64,000 bases of DNA from Thermicanus aegyptius DSM 12793 (GTDB taxonomy: Bacteria; Bacillota; Bacilli; Thermicanales; Thermicanaceae), in contig NZ_KI783301.1 in assembly GCF_000510645.1 (NCBI RefSeq), positions 565,104-629,103 on the forward strand. The letters are read 5' to 3'. The notes below the pieces were generated by a model. The model made no database searches, was not told the origin of the DNA, and saw only the letters and a program-made list of their open reading frames with translations. Within the stretch, counting starts at the first letter, position 1. Each line of letters opens with the position of its first letter. Shown one piece after another: positions 27,076 to 34,795 of this stretch. Both the position numbers and the translations under genes were made by a program.

Positions 27076-27294
27076 GTTTCATCCCTCCTATGGTAAAAAA
27101 TATTTCTCTCTAGGAATTTTATATCATTTTTTTTCCAAGGCAGCAATCCACATGTTCAAAAATCATTCTATATTTTGCTCACTTTCATCCGCCGTGTTCA
27201 TATCCATTGTACTGGAACTTCCCGGCGTTTTGCCGTGTTAGGGTAAAAGAAGATAAAAAACGAAGAAAGATAAGTAGAGCGAGGGAACTTTTTC

Positions 27295-27323
27295 TTGCTC
27301 CCCCTATCACGGTGTGGTATAAC
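27295..27323 (+). promoter_or_regulatory. SigA-type promoter with extended -10
   Basis: TTGCTC (27295-27300), 17-nt spacer, TATAAC (27318-27323) preceded by TGG, an extended -10. It lies 65 nt before the aminotransferase start. Confidence 0.7.
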
Positions 27324-27341
27324 AAGAATATCATTATTATA

Positions 27342-27362
27342 GAAGAGGCGGACCGCCTCTTC
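27342..27362 (+). promoter_or_regulatory. 21-nt palindrome in the aminotransferase leader
   Basis: GAAGAGGCGG (27342-27351) and CCGCCTCTTC (27353-27362) are perfectly complementary around one central A. The site begins about 12 nt downstream of the expected transcription start. It can be a repressor operator or a 5' stabilising hairpin; no T tract follows, so it is not a simple terminator. Confidence 0.5.
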
Positions 27363-27387
27363 ATTCATATATCGGCGGGGGATTCGA

Positions 27388-28575
27388 ATGGATATTATGG
27401 GATCAAGACGAATGGACCGTTTTGCGACCAGTGTTTTTTCCGAATTGGCTCACTATAAACGGGCAAAAAAAAGGGAGGGTTTAGATCTCATTGACTTGAG
27501 TGTGGGGAGCCCGGATCTTCCTCCTCCAACCTTGATGATGGAAGAATTAAAGAATTCCGTCCTGAACCCTTCCCAATACGGGTACACCTTAGGTGGCATC
27601 GATCTCTTCCACGAGGCGGTGGCAGCGTATTATGAATCTCGCTTTGGGGTGCATCTCGATCCCGAGCAAGAGGTGATCTCCCTCATGGGTTCCCAGGACG
27701 GATTGGTTCATCTCCCGATGGCTTTCGTAAACCCGGAGGATCTGGTCATCGTCCCGGATCCCGGGTATCCTGCCTATGAGACAGGGGCTTATATGGCAGG
27801 GGCTGAGGTTTACCGATTGCCTCTCAAACGGGAGAACCGTTTCCTCCCTGACCTTGGGGAAATACCGACAGAAGTCGTCCATCGGGCAAAGATGATCTAC
27901 CTTAATTTTCCCGGTAATCCCGTTCCCGCATTGGCCACCCGGGAGTTCTTCGCCGAATTGATCCGTTTTGCGAAGAAATATGAGATCATCGTGGTCCACG
28001 ACTTTGCATATTCCGAGTTGATTTTTGATGGGAAAAAGGGAGTGAGCTTCCTCTCCGTCGAGGGAGCCAAAGAGGTGGGGGTGGAATTTAATTCTCTATC
28101 GAAGAGTTTCAATTTTGCCGGCGCCCGTGTTGCTTATCTGGTGGGGAATGAAAAGATCATCCAAACCTTCAAGCGATTAAAGTCAAATATCGATTACGGG
28201 ATTTTCATGCCGATCCAGCGGGCGGCTGCCAGGGCATTAAAGGAAGGATCTTCTTTTTTGGAGAATAATGCCCGCATCTACGAAAAACGGCGGGACCTAT
28301 TGATCGATGGCTTGGCTCGTGTGGGGTGGAAAATCGACAAGCCTCCGGCCACCATGTTCGTCTGGGCGAAGATTCCCGAAGGCTGGAGTTCCCGGGAGTT
28401 TACCTATGCTCTGATCGATCAGGCAGGGGTGATTGTAACCCCTGGGGATGGATTTGGACCGAATGGGGAGGGGTATGTCCGCATCGGTTTGGTACAGCCT
28501 GAAGAAGAGCTCTTGCGGGCAGTGGAGAGGATCGAAAGAAGCGGCGTTTTGGGGAAGAAAACGATCAGCATCTGA
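27388..28575 (+). CDS. PLP-dependent aminotransferase, class I/II
   Basis: 395 residues, fold type I. The PLP lysine is in SLSKSFNFAGARVAY near residue 238; upstream are GSPDLPPP and the pyridoxal-phosphate Asp region VVHDFAYSELIFDG; the phosphate-binding Arg side is VRIGLVQPEEEL. It resembles the alanine/LL-diaminopimelate aminotransferase-like group common in Bacilli (sequence DIMGSRRMDRFATSVF at the N-terminus). The exact amino donor cannot be told from sequence. GGGGG precedes the ATG. It is a single-gene unit with its own promoter and terminator. Confidence 0.87.
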   Translation: MDIMGSRRMDRFATSVFSELAHYKRAKKREGLDLIDLSVGSPDLPPPTLMMEELKNSVLNPSQYGYTLGGIDLFHEAVAAYYESRFGVHLDPEQEVISLMGSQDGLVHLPMAFVNPEDLVIVPDPGYPAYETGAYMAGAEVYRLPLKRENRFLPDLGEIPTEVVHRAKMIYLNFPGNPVPALATREFFAELIRFAKKYEIIVVHDFAYSELIFDGKKGVSFLSVEGAKEVGVEFNSLSKSFNFAGARVAYLVGNEKIIQTFKRLKSNIDYGIFMPIQRAAARALKEGSSFLENNARIYEKRRDLLIDGLARVGWKIDKPPATMFVWAKIPEGWSSREFTYALIDQAGVIVTPGDGFGPNGEGYVRIGLVQPEEELLRAVERIERSGVLGKKTISI

Positions 28576-28619
28576 AGAAATGAAATAAGCACCGCATTTT
28601 ATTTATGTTCCTAAAGAAA

Positions 28620-28642
28620 AGAGGGCCGATACGGCTCTTTTT
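28620..28642 (+). terminator. Intrinsic terminator after the aminotransferase
   Basis: AGAGGGCCG pairs with CGGCTCTTT around ATA (G-C rich inner part, two G-U pairs) and runs into TTTTT. It lies 45 nt after the stop. Confidence 0.65.
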
Positions 28643-28852
28643 CTTTGTTGCGCCGTAAGACATCAAAATTCCAGTTTCATTTACTGTTGTCATCATGCAA
28701 AGAAAAATTTGTCGGAAAGTTCATAAAAACCGACAGATTTACCCCGTTGTTTGAGAAGCCATTCAATTGTACGATTACGAGGGTACGATTTCGGCGATTG
28801 ATCACGCCGCACTTCACCGTCACAGATCAGAAGAGGTTGGGGATAGACATCA

Positions 28853-30421
28853 ATGGCTCGATTTATTGGTTTTTTTCGAGTTTACCTTATTGTCATCCGG
28901 ATTCTCTACTTTTTACTTCTATTCCTGTTTCTTATCATGAGTGGTGTGGAAAAACCGGTATTTCTCTCTGTATTTTTGCCTTCGATGGCTTTGAATCTTC
29001 TTTTTGTTTCTCATTTCTTTGCCCGGTTACCCATGAAGTGGAAAACGGCAGCTCTATGGGCCGACTTACTGTTACTTTCTGTCCTCATTCCTGGAATCGG
29101 ACAATATTCAAGCCCTTTGTTTTTATATAGTTTCACCACGCTTCTTCTATTCTCTACATACCTTAGAGTGAAAACGGTGATCTTGGTTGGGATCTTCTTT
29201 TATCTCACCCTCTATTTTTTATTGCGGATGGTAGAGGATCGATTTCCGGTATCCCATGAGTTCTTTGTTACATTTACCTTCTACGGACAATTTTTTCTGA
29301 TCATCTCTCTGATCTTTTTTTTCGATATGCTTCTTGATCATCTTCGGGTCCTTTTTCTACAACTGGTAAGAATCCGCCTTTTTTTTAAAAGGTTGCATGA
29401 GAGCGATACGACAACGGATATGATTCGTCAGGTTGAAAAGACGATGAGGATGATCATGAAACTCCCGGAAATTGATTATGTATGGCTTTACGATTCATCT
29501 TGGGAGGCGGATTGGAAACAGCAATGGTATGCGAGGCAGTTTCGCGATGAGCGCCTCACTCGAATTCGACGGCCAAGCAAGGAGATCCTGCATGATTATG
29601 ACGGAACGGATAAGAAATTTTTGGTCATTCCTTTTCGCCATGGAGGGATTCTGTATGCGGCACTTCTCATCCCAAATGAAGAGGAGGTGGAGCTTGATTG
29701 GTTCATTCTGCAGCTCTTTCGCCTTGTATCGGATGCTCTTTTGGCGCATATTCAAAAGTTAAAGCGAGATGAGCATAAGGCGCTCCGTATGAGGGATGAG
29801 GTAATGCAGGATTTTGCGCAAAGGCTTCATGATGGTCTGGCCCAAAAGATTTTTTTTCTCTCAGCACAGGCTTATCATTTGAGGAATCAATCCGTGAAAG
29901 TTCTCCCCAAGGAGGAACAGATTTTATTGCAACGAATGGAGGAGGAGATTAAAGAAATTCACAGAGAGATAAGAAAATGGCTTGGGGATCTGCAGGGCGA
30001 AGGGGAATCCCCATCTTTTTTCGGTGCAGTTAAACAATTGGTGGATCGCTTAACCCGGGGATCAACGATGGAAGTAAAAATCATAACCAAAGGGGAGATT
30101 TGGGAGGAGGAAGTCGATTATAAAGAGGCCATTTATCTCATGGTGGAAGAACTGATCTCCAATGTTTTGAAACACGCCAAAGCGACTCGTCTTGCCGTCA
30201 CCATCGAAGTGACTCCGCTTCAATGGTTTCTCCATGTGAGGGATGATGGGATTGGGTTTAATGAACAGGAAAGTTTATCCCGCGGCAAGTATGGCATTGA
30301 GGGAATGCGTCGGCGTGTGAAGGGAATGGGAGGGACAATGGTTTTAAAAACGGAAGAGGGGGAGGGAACGGATATCACTGTCATATTACCAAGAAAGGGG
30401 ATGAAGGGTTTTGCCATATAA
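28853..30421 (+). CDS. Membrane sensor histidine kinase, NarL/LiaS (HisKA_3) type
   Basis: 522 residues. The first 170 residues form about six membrane segments with short loops, so sensing is probably within or at the membrane. A GAF-like linker region follows (residues 185-310). The dimerisation/phosphorylation helix has FAQRLHDGLAQK with the phosphoacceptor His near residue 326. The HATPase domain shows EELISNVLKHAKATRL, DDGIGFNEQE and YGIEGMRRRVKGMGG. The response regulator overlaps its end by 11 nt, so the two form a pair. The signal is unknown. GAGGTTGGGG lies upstream of the ATG. Confidence 0.87.
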   Translation: MARFIGFFRVYLIVIRILYFLLLFLFLIMSGVEKPVFLSVFLPSMALNLLFVSHFFARLPMKWKTAALWADLLLLSVLIPGIGQYSSPLFLYSFTTLLLFSTYLRVKTVILVGIFFYLTLYFLLRMVEDRFPVSHEFFVTFTFYGQFFLIISLIFFFDMLLDHLRVLFLQLVRIRLFFKRLHESDTTTDMIRQVEKTMRMIMKLPEIDYVWLYDSSWEADWKQQWYARQFRDERLTRIRRPSKEILHDYDGTDKKFLVIPFRHGGILYAALLIPNEEEVELDWFILQLFRLVSDALLAHIQKLKRDEHKALRMRDEVMQDFAQRLHDGLAQKIFFLSAQAYHLRNQSVKVLPKEEQILLQRMEEEIKEIHREIRKWLGDLQGEGESPSFFGAVKQLVDRLTRGSTMEVKIITKGEIWEEEVDYKEAIYLMVEELISNVLKHAKATRLAVTIEVTPLQWFLHVRDDGIGFNEQESLSRGKYGIEGMRRRVKGMGGTMVLKTEEGEGTDITVILPRKGMKGFAI

Positions 30422-31040
30422 TGTTATGTTGGTTGATGATCATTCGGTCGTACGGGAAGGATTAAAATTGATCCTGGAAATGACGGGAAAATACAGGGTG
30501 GTGGGCGAATGCGGCACGTCCGATGAGCTGTTGCGCAGTTCTCCAAAGGAAAGTCCGGATTTAATGATTTCCGATCTAAAAATGCCGGGCACCCCCATTT
30601 TAGAGAAGCTTCCGCTTTATAAAGAGATGAATCCCAAGACGAAGGTGATTATTTTTACCGCATATGAGGAGGAGGAGGAAATCCAACAAGCGTTGGCATT
30701 GGGTGTAGATGGCTTTCTTAAAAAAGATACACCGCCGGAAGAGATTTTGCATACGGTGGGAACGGTGATGATGGGATATGCTTGTTTCAAGCCTCGACTC
30801 TTTTCAACCAAGAAACGGGAAGATGACCTTTCAAGAATCCTAACGGAAAGGGAGATGGAAATCTTCCAGTGCATCGTGATGAATGAGAGCAATGTAGCCA
30901 TTGCAGAGAAACTTTACATCTCGGAAGCTACGGTAAAGACACATATCAGCAGCATCCTGCGCAAACTGGGGCAACCGAATCGCTCACAAGCCGTCCTTTA
31001 TGCCGTTAAAGAGGGTCTCATTAAAGTAAATTCGAAATGA
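30411..31040 (+). CDS. NarL/LuxR-type response regulator
   Basis: 209 residues. Receiver domain with acidic pocket VDDHS, phosphoacceptor Asp in MISDLKMPG and the Lys in FLKKDTPPEE; C-terminal LuxR helix-turn-helix LTEREMEIFQCIV with SEATVKTHISSILRKLGQ. The TTG at 30411 overlaps the kinase gene; an ATG five codons later is the alternative. It is paralogous to LiaR at 42685 but more divergent. The kinase upstream is the obvious partner. Confidence 0.9.
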   Translation: MPYNVMLVDDHSVVREGLKLILEMTGKYRVVGECGTSDELLRSSPKESPDLMISDLKMPGTPILEKLPLYKEMNPKTKVIIFTAYEEEEEIQQALALGVDGFLKKDTPPEEILHTVGTVMMGYACFKPRLFSTKKREDDLSRILTEREMEIFQCIVMNESNVAIAEKLYISEATVKTHISSILRKLGQPNRSQAVLYAVKEGLIKVNSK

Positions 31041-31049
31041 GGGGATCTA

Positions 31050-32216
31050 GTGAAAAAGGAATTTAGCCCCACCGAAATCATGGGTGTTCGACTCATTCGA
31101 TGGATGATTGGGTTGACGATGTTGGGACTGATCCTCCATCTTATCGCCGGTCCATGGGTTACCCCCTCGCAATATTGGTTGGGAACCGTTAGTTACTTCA
31201 TGATGCTTATGACCGGTTTAGGGCTTATCTTCATTTGGAAACTGGGGATGAACAAGCGGCTGATAAAGTTTCAAAATCATCTGCTCTCTTCTTTTCTCCT
31301 CCTTCATCTTCTTTTTTCCGTTCTTTATGATCCCCTATCGGATTCGGCGGTTTGGGTCGTGTTTCTTTTTTACCCGCTCATCATAAGCCTTTTTATGGAA
31401 AATCGGGAGTATCTCCTCTGGACCCTGTTGACGGTTCCCCTGTACCTCTATTTTACTTTGCAAGATCCGGCCCTCTACTCCCCGACGCTGCGCATAGATT
31501 TTTTCATCCATCGGGCTCTTTTCTACCTCGGAAGTGGAGCGATCGGATGGAATATGATTTATCTCCGGGAACTAAGTTCCCGTTTTTCACGTAGGCGGGA
31601 GATCATGCTGGAACGGGAAGCCGTCTTTCGGTTTCTTGAAGGGATGGTACCGGTGGTAGCCGAGCATAGCCGCAGTTCCCCAAAGGAGATCGAAGGGGTT
31701 TCTTTTTGGATGTCGCGTCTTTTACGTCATTTTCCCGAACAGGATATCCCTGAATGGGAGATCCGGCTTCTCTCCCTCTTGCATTATGTGAGCAAGATCA
31801 AACTCCCCGATTATCTTTTTATGAAGGGGGGGAAATTAACCGAGATTGAATATGGTAAGGTGAAGGAACAGACGGAATTTTCCCGGGAGATTTTAAAGGA
31901 TCGCCCCATGTTTCAACGCATCAATGAAGCATTATCCTTGCATCACGAGCACTTGGACGGAAGTGGATATCCGAACGGGGTAAAAGGGGATCAGGTTCCT
32001 TTTTTGGCCCGTCTCCTTTTAGTGGCGGAAAGTTTTGTTGCCCTTACTTCAACCCGCTCCTATCATCCCGCTTTTTCCATCCACGAGGCCATTTGTGAGA
32101 TGGAAAAGGAGAGCGGAACCCGGTATGACGGGGGGATTTTGGAAGCTCTCAAAGAGGAGCTTTTAAACGAACGTGCCCAGGGAGTCTCCCCTTCGGTTCG
32201 AAAAATTGTCTCATGA
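31050..32216 (+). CDS. Membrane protein with degenerate HD-GYP domain
   Basis: 388 residues. The first 175 residues hold about five membrane segments. The C-terminal half follows the HD-GYP cyclic-di-GMP phosphodiesterase pattern: LLHYVSKIKLPDYLF aligns with the LLHDIGKIGIPD region, and LHHEHLDGSGYPNGVKGDQVP is an intact GYP motif. The HD Asp is replaced by Tyr, the next expected metal His is Gln (KEQTEF), and VAD is VAE. It may therefore bind but not cleave c-di-GMP. It starts with GTG at 31050 after GAGGGGATC, 10 nt after the response regulator, in the same operon. Confidence 0.78.
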   Translation: MKKEFSPTEIMGVRLIRWMIGLTMLGLILHLIAGPWVTPSQYWLGTVSYFMMLMTGLGLIFIWKLGMNKRLIKFQNHLLSSFLLLHLLFSVLYDPLSDSAVWVVFLFYPLIISLFMENREYLLWTLLTVPLYLYFTLQDPALYSPTLRIDFFIHRALFYLGSGAIGWNMIYLRELSSRFSRRREIMLEREAVFRFLEGMVPVVAEHSRSSPKEIEGVSFWMSRLLRHFPEQDIPEWEIRLLSLLHYVSKIKLPDYLFMKGGKLTEIEYGKVKEQTEFSREILKDRPMFQRINEALSLHHEHLDGSGYPNGVKGDQVPFLARLLLVAESFVALTSTRSYHPAFSIHEAICEMEKESGTRYDGGILEALKEELLNERAQGVSPSVRKIVS

Positions 32217-32250
32217 TGATCCGCTCATGAGAGGGAATGCCCCTATTCAG

Positions 32251-32279
32251 CCCTTTGCAGGACGCAAAGGGGTTTTTTT
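32251..32279 (+). terminator. Intrinsic terminator after the HD-GYP operon
   Basis: CCCTTTGC (32251-32258) pairs with GCAAAGGG (32264-32271) over AGGAC, followed by a seven-T run. Confidence 0.88.
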
Positions 32280-32382
32280 ATTGAAAATAAACCCTGGGAA
32301 CGAGGCCAAATCATTCCGGCAGCCGATAGGAAATCTTTAGGAGGTTTGATATGCTCTCCCTAGCAGAAATGGGGTTGAGAAG

Positions 32383-32565
32383 ATGTTTAAAAAGAGATGC
32401 ATTCGCTGTGGAAAAATTTCCTATAGCAGTACACACCATGGAAGTTGGATCTGTCCCTATTGTCGACGGGATCTTACGGGACTGAAATCCCGTCTCCCTC
32501 ATATGAATCGGTTTGCCGTAAATCATGAAAGAAAAATGGATGAGATGCCAAAACAAGAGGAGTGA
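32383..32565 (+). CDS. Small zinc-ribbon-like protein
   Basis: 60 residues with two cysteine pairs, CIRCGK near residue 6 and CPYCRR near residue 24, spaced as in a zinc ribbon. The C-terminal half is charged and has no cysteine. GGGGTTGAG precedes the ATG. It stands alone between the HD-GYP operon and the TasA locus. Function unknown. Confidence 0.6.
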   Translation: MFKKRCIRCGKISYSSTHHGSWICPYCRRDLTGLKSRLPHMNRFAVNHERKMDEMPKQEE

Positions 32566-32720
32566 TCGATGACCGCAGGAGGAGGGGATCTCATACTCCA
32601 GGATGAGGAATAAATCAACTGATTTGCTCCCCCGAAATCCACCCTATCCCCGATAGGCTCAAAAAAGGCGAGGGGGTAAGATAGTATCGTAACTCAAAGG
32701 GAGGAAGGCCGGAGGGATGT

Positions 32721-33371
32721 GTGGTGAGAATGACGAGATCCAGGCGGGAAAAACGGAAAAGAAGACGGAAACAGATGCTCATCGCGGGCATGACCGGTGC
32801 TCTCTCCTTCGTCTCGATCGGTCTTGCGGATCTTCCGCAATCGACCTATGCCATCTATACCGATCAAAAGGCGGTGGAAAACTCGACGTTTCGTTCCGTT
32901 TTTGTTTTTGAAAGCACCGTAAACCGGTTGGTAGAGGAAGCGAAAAATAAAGAATCCAGCATTCAAAGGAAATATGAACAGATGAAACTCATCCTGGAAA
33001 CTCGATCACAGGAAGAAGAAAAAGTGAGCGAGGATGATAAAAACGTTACCCGCGACGTTTACGAAACCGATCAAAACAAAACGGTGGTCGGTGACGTATA
33101 TGGAGGAGTTCAGAAGGAAGCGGGGCCAATGGATCAGCGGCTACCGGATGAAGTTCAATCCTTGTACGATGAGATCCTGCGGGATCTATCCGCAATCCGA
33201 ACCCTCGTAAATCAGCTTCAGGGCTATTCGCTTCAAGCCAATGGGGAAAAAACCCGTGTCCTTCTCTATGTGGTACCCGCCCTTCAGGATGCTGAAGCGA
33301 TGTTGGAATCGGGCGCGCTGATCGCGGAACAGGCGAAACAAGCGATGGAGTACTCTTTCGTCCTCCGCTGA
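32721..33371 (+). CDS. DUF4047-like secreted/anchored protein of the SipW locus
   Basis: 216 residues. A very basic N-terminus (TRSRREKRKRRRKQ) precedes one hydrophobic segment (about residues 19-40) and a STYAIYTDQKAVENSTF region that resembles the start of TasA-like mature chains. The rest is helical and acidic, without enzymatic motifs. Proteins of this kind (DUF4047) are found beside sipW/tasA genes in Bacilli; I assign it by that resemblance and position. Start GTG at 32721 or 32724, or ATG at 32730; GGAGGG is at 32711. A CCTATC/GATAGG inverted repeat at 32643-32657 lies upstream. It may be a SipW substrate or assembly helper. Confidence 0.6.
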   Translation: MVRMTRSRREKRKRRRKQMLIAGMTGALSFVSIGLADLPQSTYAIYTDQKAVENSTFRSVFVFESTVNRLVEEAKNKESSIQRKYEQMKLILETRSQEEEKVSEDDKNVTRDVYETDQNKTVVGDVYGGVQKEAGPMDQRLPDEVQSLYDEILRDLSAIRTLVNQLQGYSLQANGEKTRVLLYVVPALQDAEAMLESGALIAEQAKQAMEYSFVLR

Positions 33372-33503
33372 CGATGATGGAATGATTTCGTAGATATGGA
33401 TCGTGTGGCCTGGGAAATGAACTCGTAAGCGGAGCCGGCGGATGTGAATCGATGATGGAACGGAAATGGGATCATTCATCAAGGATCGAGGGAGGAATTT
33501 CGT

Positions 33504-34085
33504 ATGGCTGTGGCAGGAAAATGGTTAGGCCGTGCAGTGACGGCTTTGATGATCTTACTTATCGTCGTGATGGCCTTCTTCATCATCACCTCGAGATTGA
33601 ACGGGGGGAAAACCGCTTTTTTCGGGTATGAACTGATGACCGTACTCTCCGGCTCCATGGAACCCGGCATTCAGACCGGTTCCCTCATCGCCGTCAAGCC
33701 TTTGACGACGAATGGGGAGAAAGCGGCTTTAAAAGTAGGTGATGTGGTCACCTATCAGGCCCTTGATAACCCGAATGTCCTCATTACCCATCGGATTGTG
33801 GAGATGAAGGAGATCGACTCCACGACCCAATTGATCACCAAAGGCGACAACAATGATGCAAACGATATAAGCCCTGTCCCCGTGAAGAATGTGATCGCAA
33901 AATACTCCGGTATCACCTTGCCGTATCTCGGGTATTTCCTCAGCTTTGCCCAATCAAAAATGGGAACCATCATTCTCATCATCGTCCCCGGGGCCATGTT
34001 GATTCTTTCCCAATTTGTCGGTGTATGGAAGATCATGATGCGCAAAGAGGAAGAAAAGGAAAAAAAACCTCTGCAAGAAAACTGA
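33504..34085 (+). CDS. sipW: Signal peptidase I, SipW (ER type)
   Basis: 193 residues. An N-terminal membrane segment (about 11-30) and a C-terminal one (about 155-177) flank the catalytic domain. The serine is in VLSGSMEPGIQTGSL near residue 49; the second catalytic residue is His in ITHRIVEM near residue 94, where ordinary bacterial type I peptidases have Lys. This Ser-His arrangement defines the ER-type/SipW subfamily. TKGDNNDANDISPV is the conserved box E region. GGGAGGAA lies before the ATG. It processes the TasA-like proteins encoded directly downstream. Confidence 0.93.
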   Translation: MAVAGKWLGRAVTALMILLIVVMAFFIITSRLNGGKTAFFGYELMTVLSGSMEPGIQTGSLIAVKPLTTNGEKAALKVGDVVTYQALDNPNVLITHRIVEMKEIDSTTQLITKGDNNDANDISPVPVKNVIAKYSGITLPYLGYFLSFAQSKMGTIILIIVPGAMLILSQFVGVWKIMMRKEEEKEKKPLQEN

Positions 34086-34207
34086 TTCAATTGTTGAACC
34101 GTCCTCACTGGGGGAAGTGAAATGGGATTCGGGCCCGCCATGAAGCGTCCCCTCACTGAGGAGTTCAAAATATACCCCGCCAGGGAAAATGTAGGAGGAA
34201 TACTTAG

Positions 34208-34717
34208 ATGTTGAAGAAGAAATTAGGGTATGCTTTGGCAACGACCGCACTCGGTGCGATGATCGTTGCAGGAGGAACTTTTGCCCTCTTTACCAGTGAA
34301 GCGAGCAATGAAGGAAACACCTTTACCGCAGGAACGGTGGTGATTCAAGATCACACCGACGGTGCGATCTTTGATGTAACTCAGTTCTATGATAACTTGG
34401 CCCCCGGAGACCATGAAAGTGCAACCATTACGGTGAGTAACTCGGGAACTCTCGATGCTTGGGTGAAGCTGGACAATGCCGATGTCTCCGGCGCTCTCTT
34501 TGAAGGGAATCATCCGCTCGTGTTAACTCTGGACAACAGCGTTAAAAGGATACCTGCAGGGGGGTCCGCCACCTTTACCGTCGGCTACTCCTTCCCGCTT
34601 GAAGCTGGAAACGAGTATCAAGGGGCAACCGGAGAAGCAACCATTCACGTTAAGGCGGTTCAGGCACGCAATAACACAAATGAAGGGAACACCGGACCGA
34701 TTAGCTGGGGCAATTAA
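34208..34717 (+). CDS. TasA/camelysin-family fibre protein
   Basis: 169 residues. A SipW-type signal peptide (KKKLGYALATTALGAMIVAG, then GTFALFTSEASNEGNTFTAG) is typical of TasA and CalY/camelysin (family M73). The mature part is a single beta-rich domain with APGDHESATITVSNSGTLDAW, as in TasA. It probably forms extracellular matrix fibres. At this size it is closer to CalY than to full-length TasA. A strong GTAGGAGGAA site precedes the ATG. A terminator hairpin separates it from the next TasA-like gene, allowing higher expression of this subunit. Confidence 0.9.
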   Translation: MLKKKLGYALATTALGAMIVAGGTFALFTSEASNEGNTFTAGTVVIQDHTDGAIFDVTQFYDNLAPGDHESATITVSNSGTLDAWVKLDNADVSGALFEGNHPLVLTLDNSVKRIPAGGSATFTVGYSFPLEAGNEYQGATGEATIHVKAVQARNNTNEGNTGPISWGN

Positions 34718-34750
34718 TCCGCTTCATAGAGGGAGATTGATCTAAGGATG

Positions 34751-34774
34751 AAGGGTGGCTTAGCCACCCTTTTT
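34751..34774 (+). terminator. Terminator/attenuator between the TasA-like genes
   Basis: AAGGGTGGC (34751-34759) pairs with GCCACCCTT (34763-34771) over a TTA loop and is followed by Ts. It lies 33 nt after the first TasA-like gene and 22 nt before the second, so it should cut expression of the second gene without abolishing it. Confidence 0.85.
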
Positions 34775-34795
34775 AAAAAGATGGAGGTAAACAAA

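Larger units (their letters stand above)
27076..27387. other. Intergenic region with promoter and 5'UTR palindrome
   Basis: 312 nt between the divergent LiaI-like and aminotransferase genes. It holds the promoter at 27295-27323 and the palindrome at 27342-27362, both facing right. The left part contains only AT-rich sequence and the ribosome binding site of the LiaI-like gene. Confidence 0.6.

Noticed and set aside
28645..29130. 161-residue open frame overlapping the start of the kinase gene
   Set aside because: It runs in another frame across the kinase membrane domain, lacks a ribosome binding site and has no recognisable domain. The kinase frame is clearly the real one.
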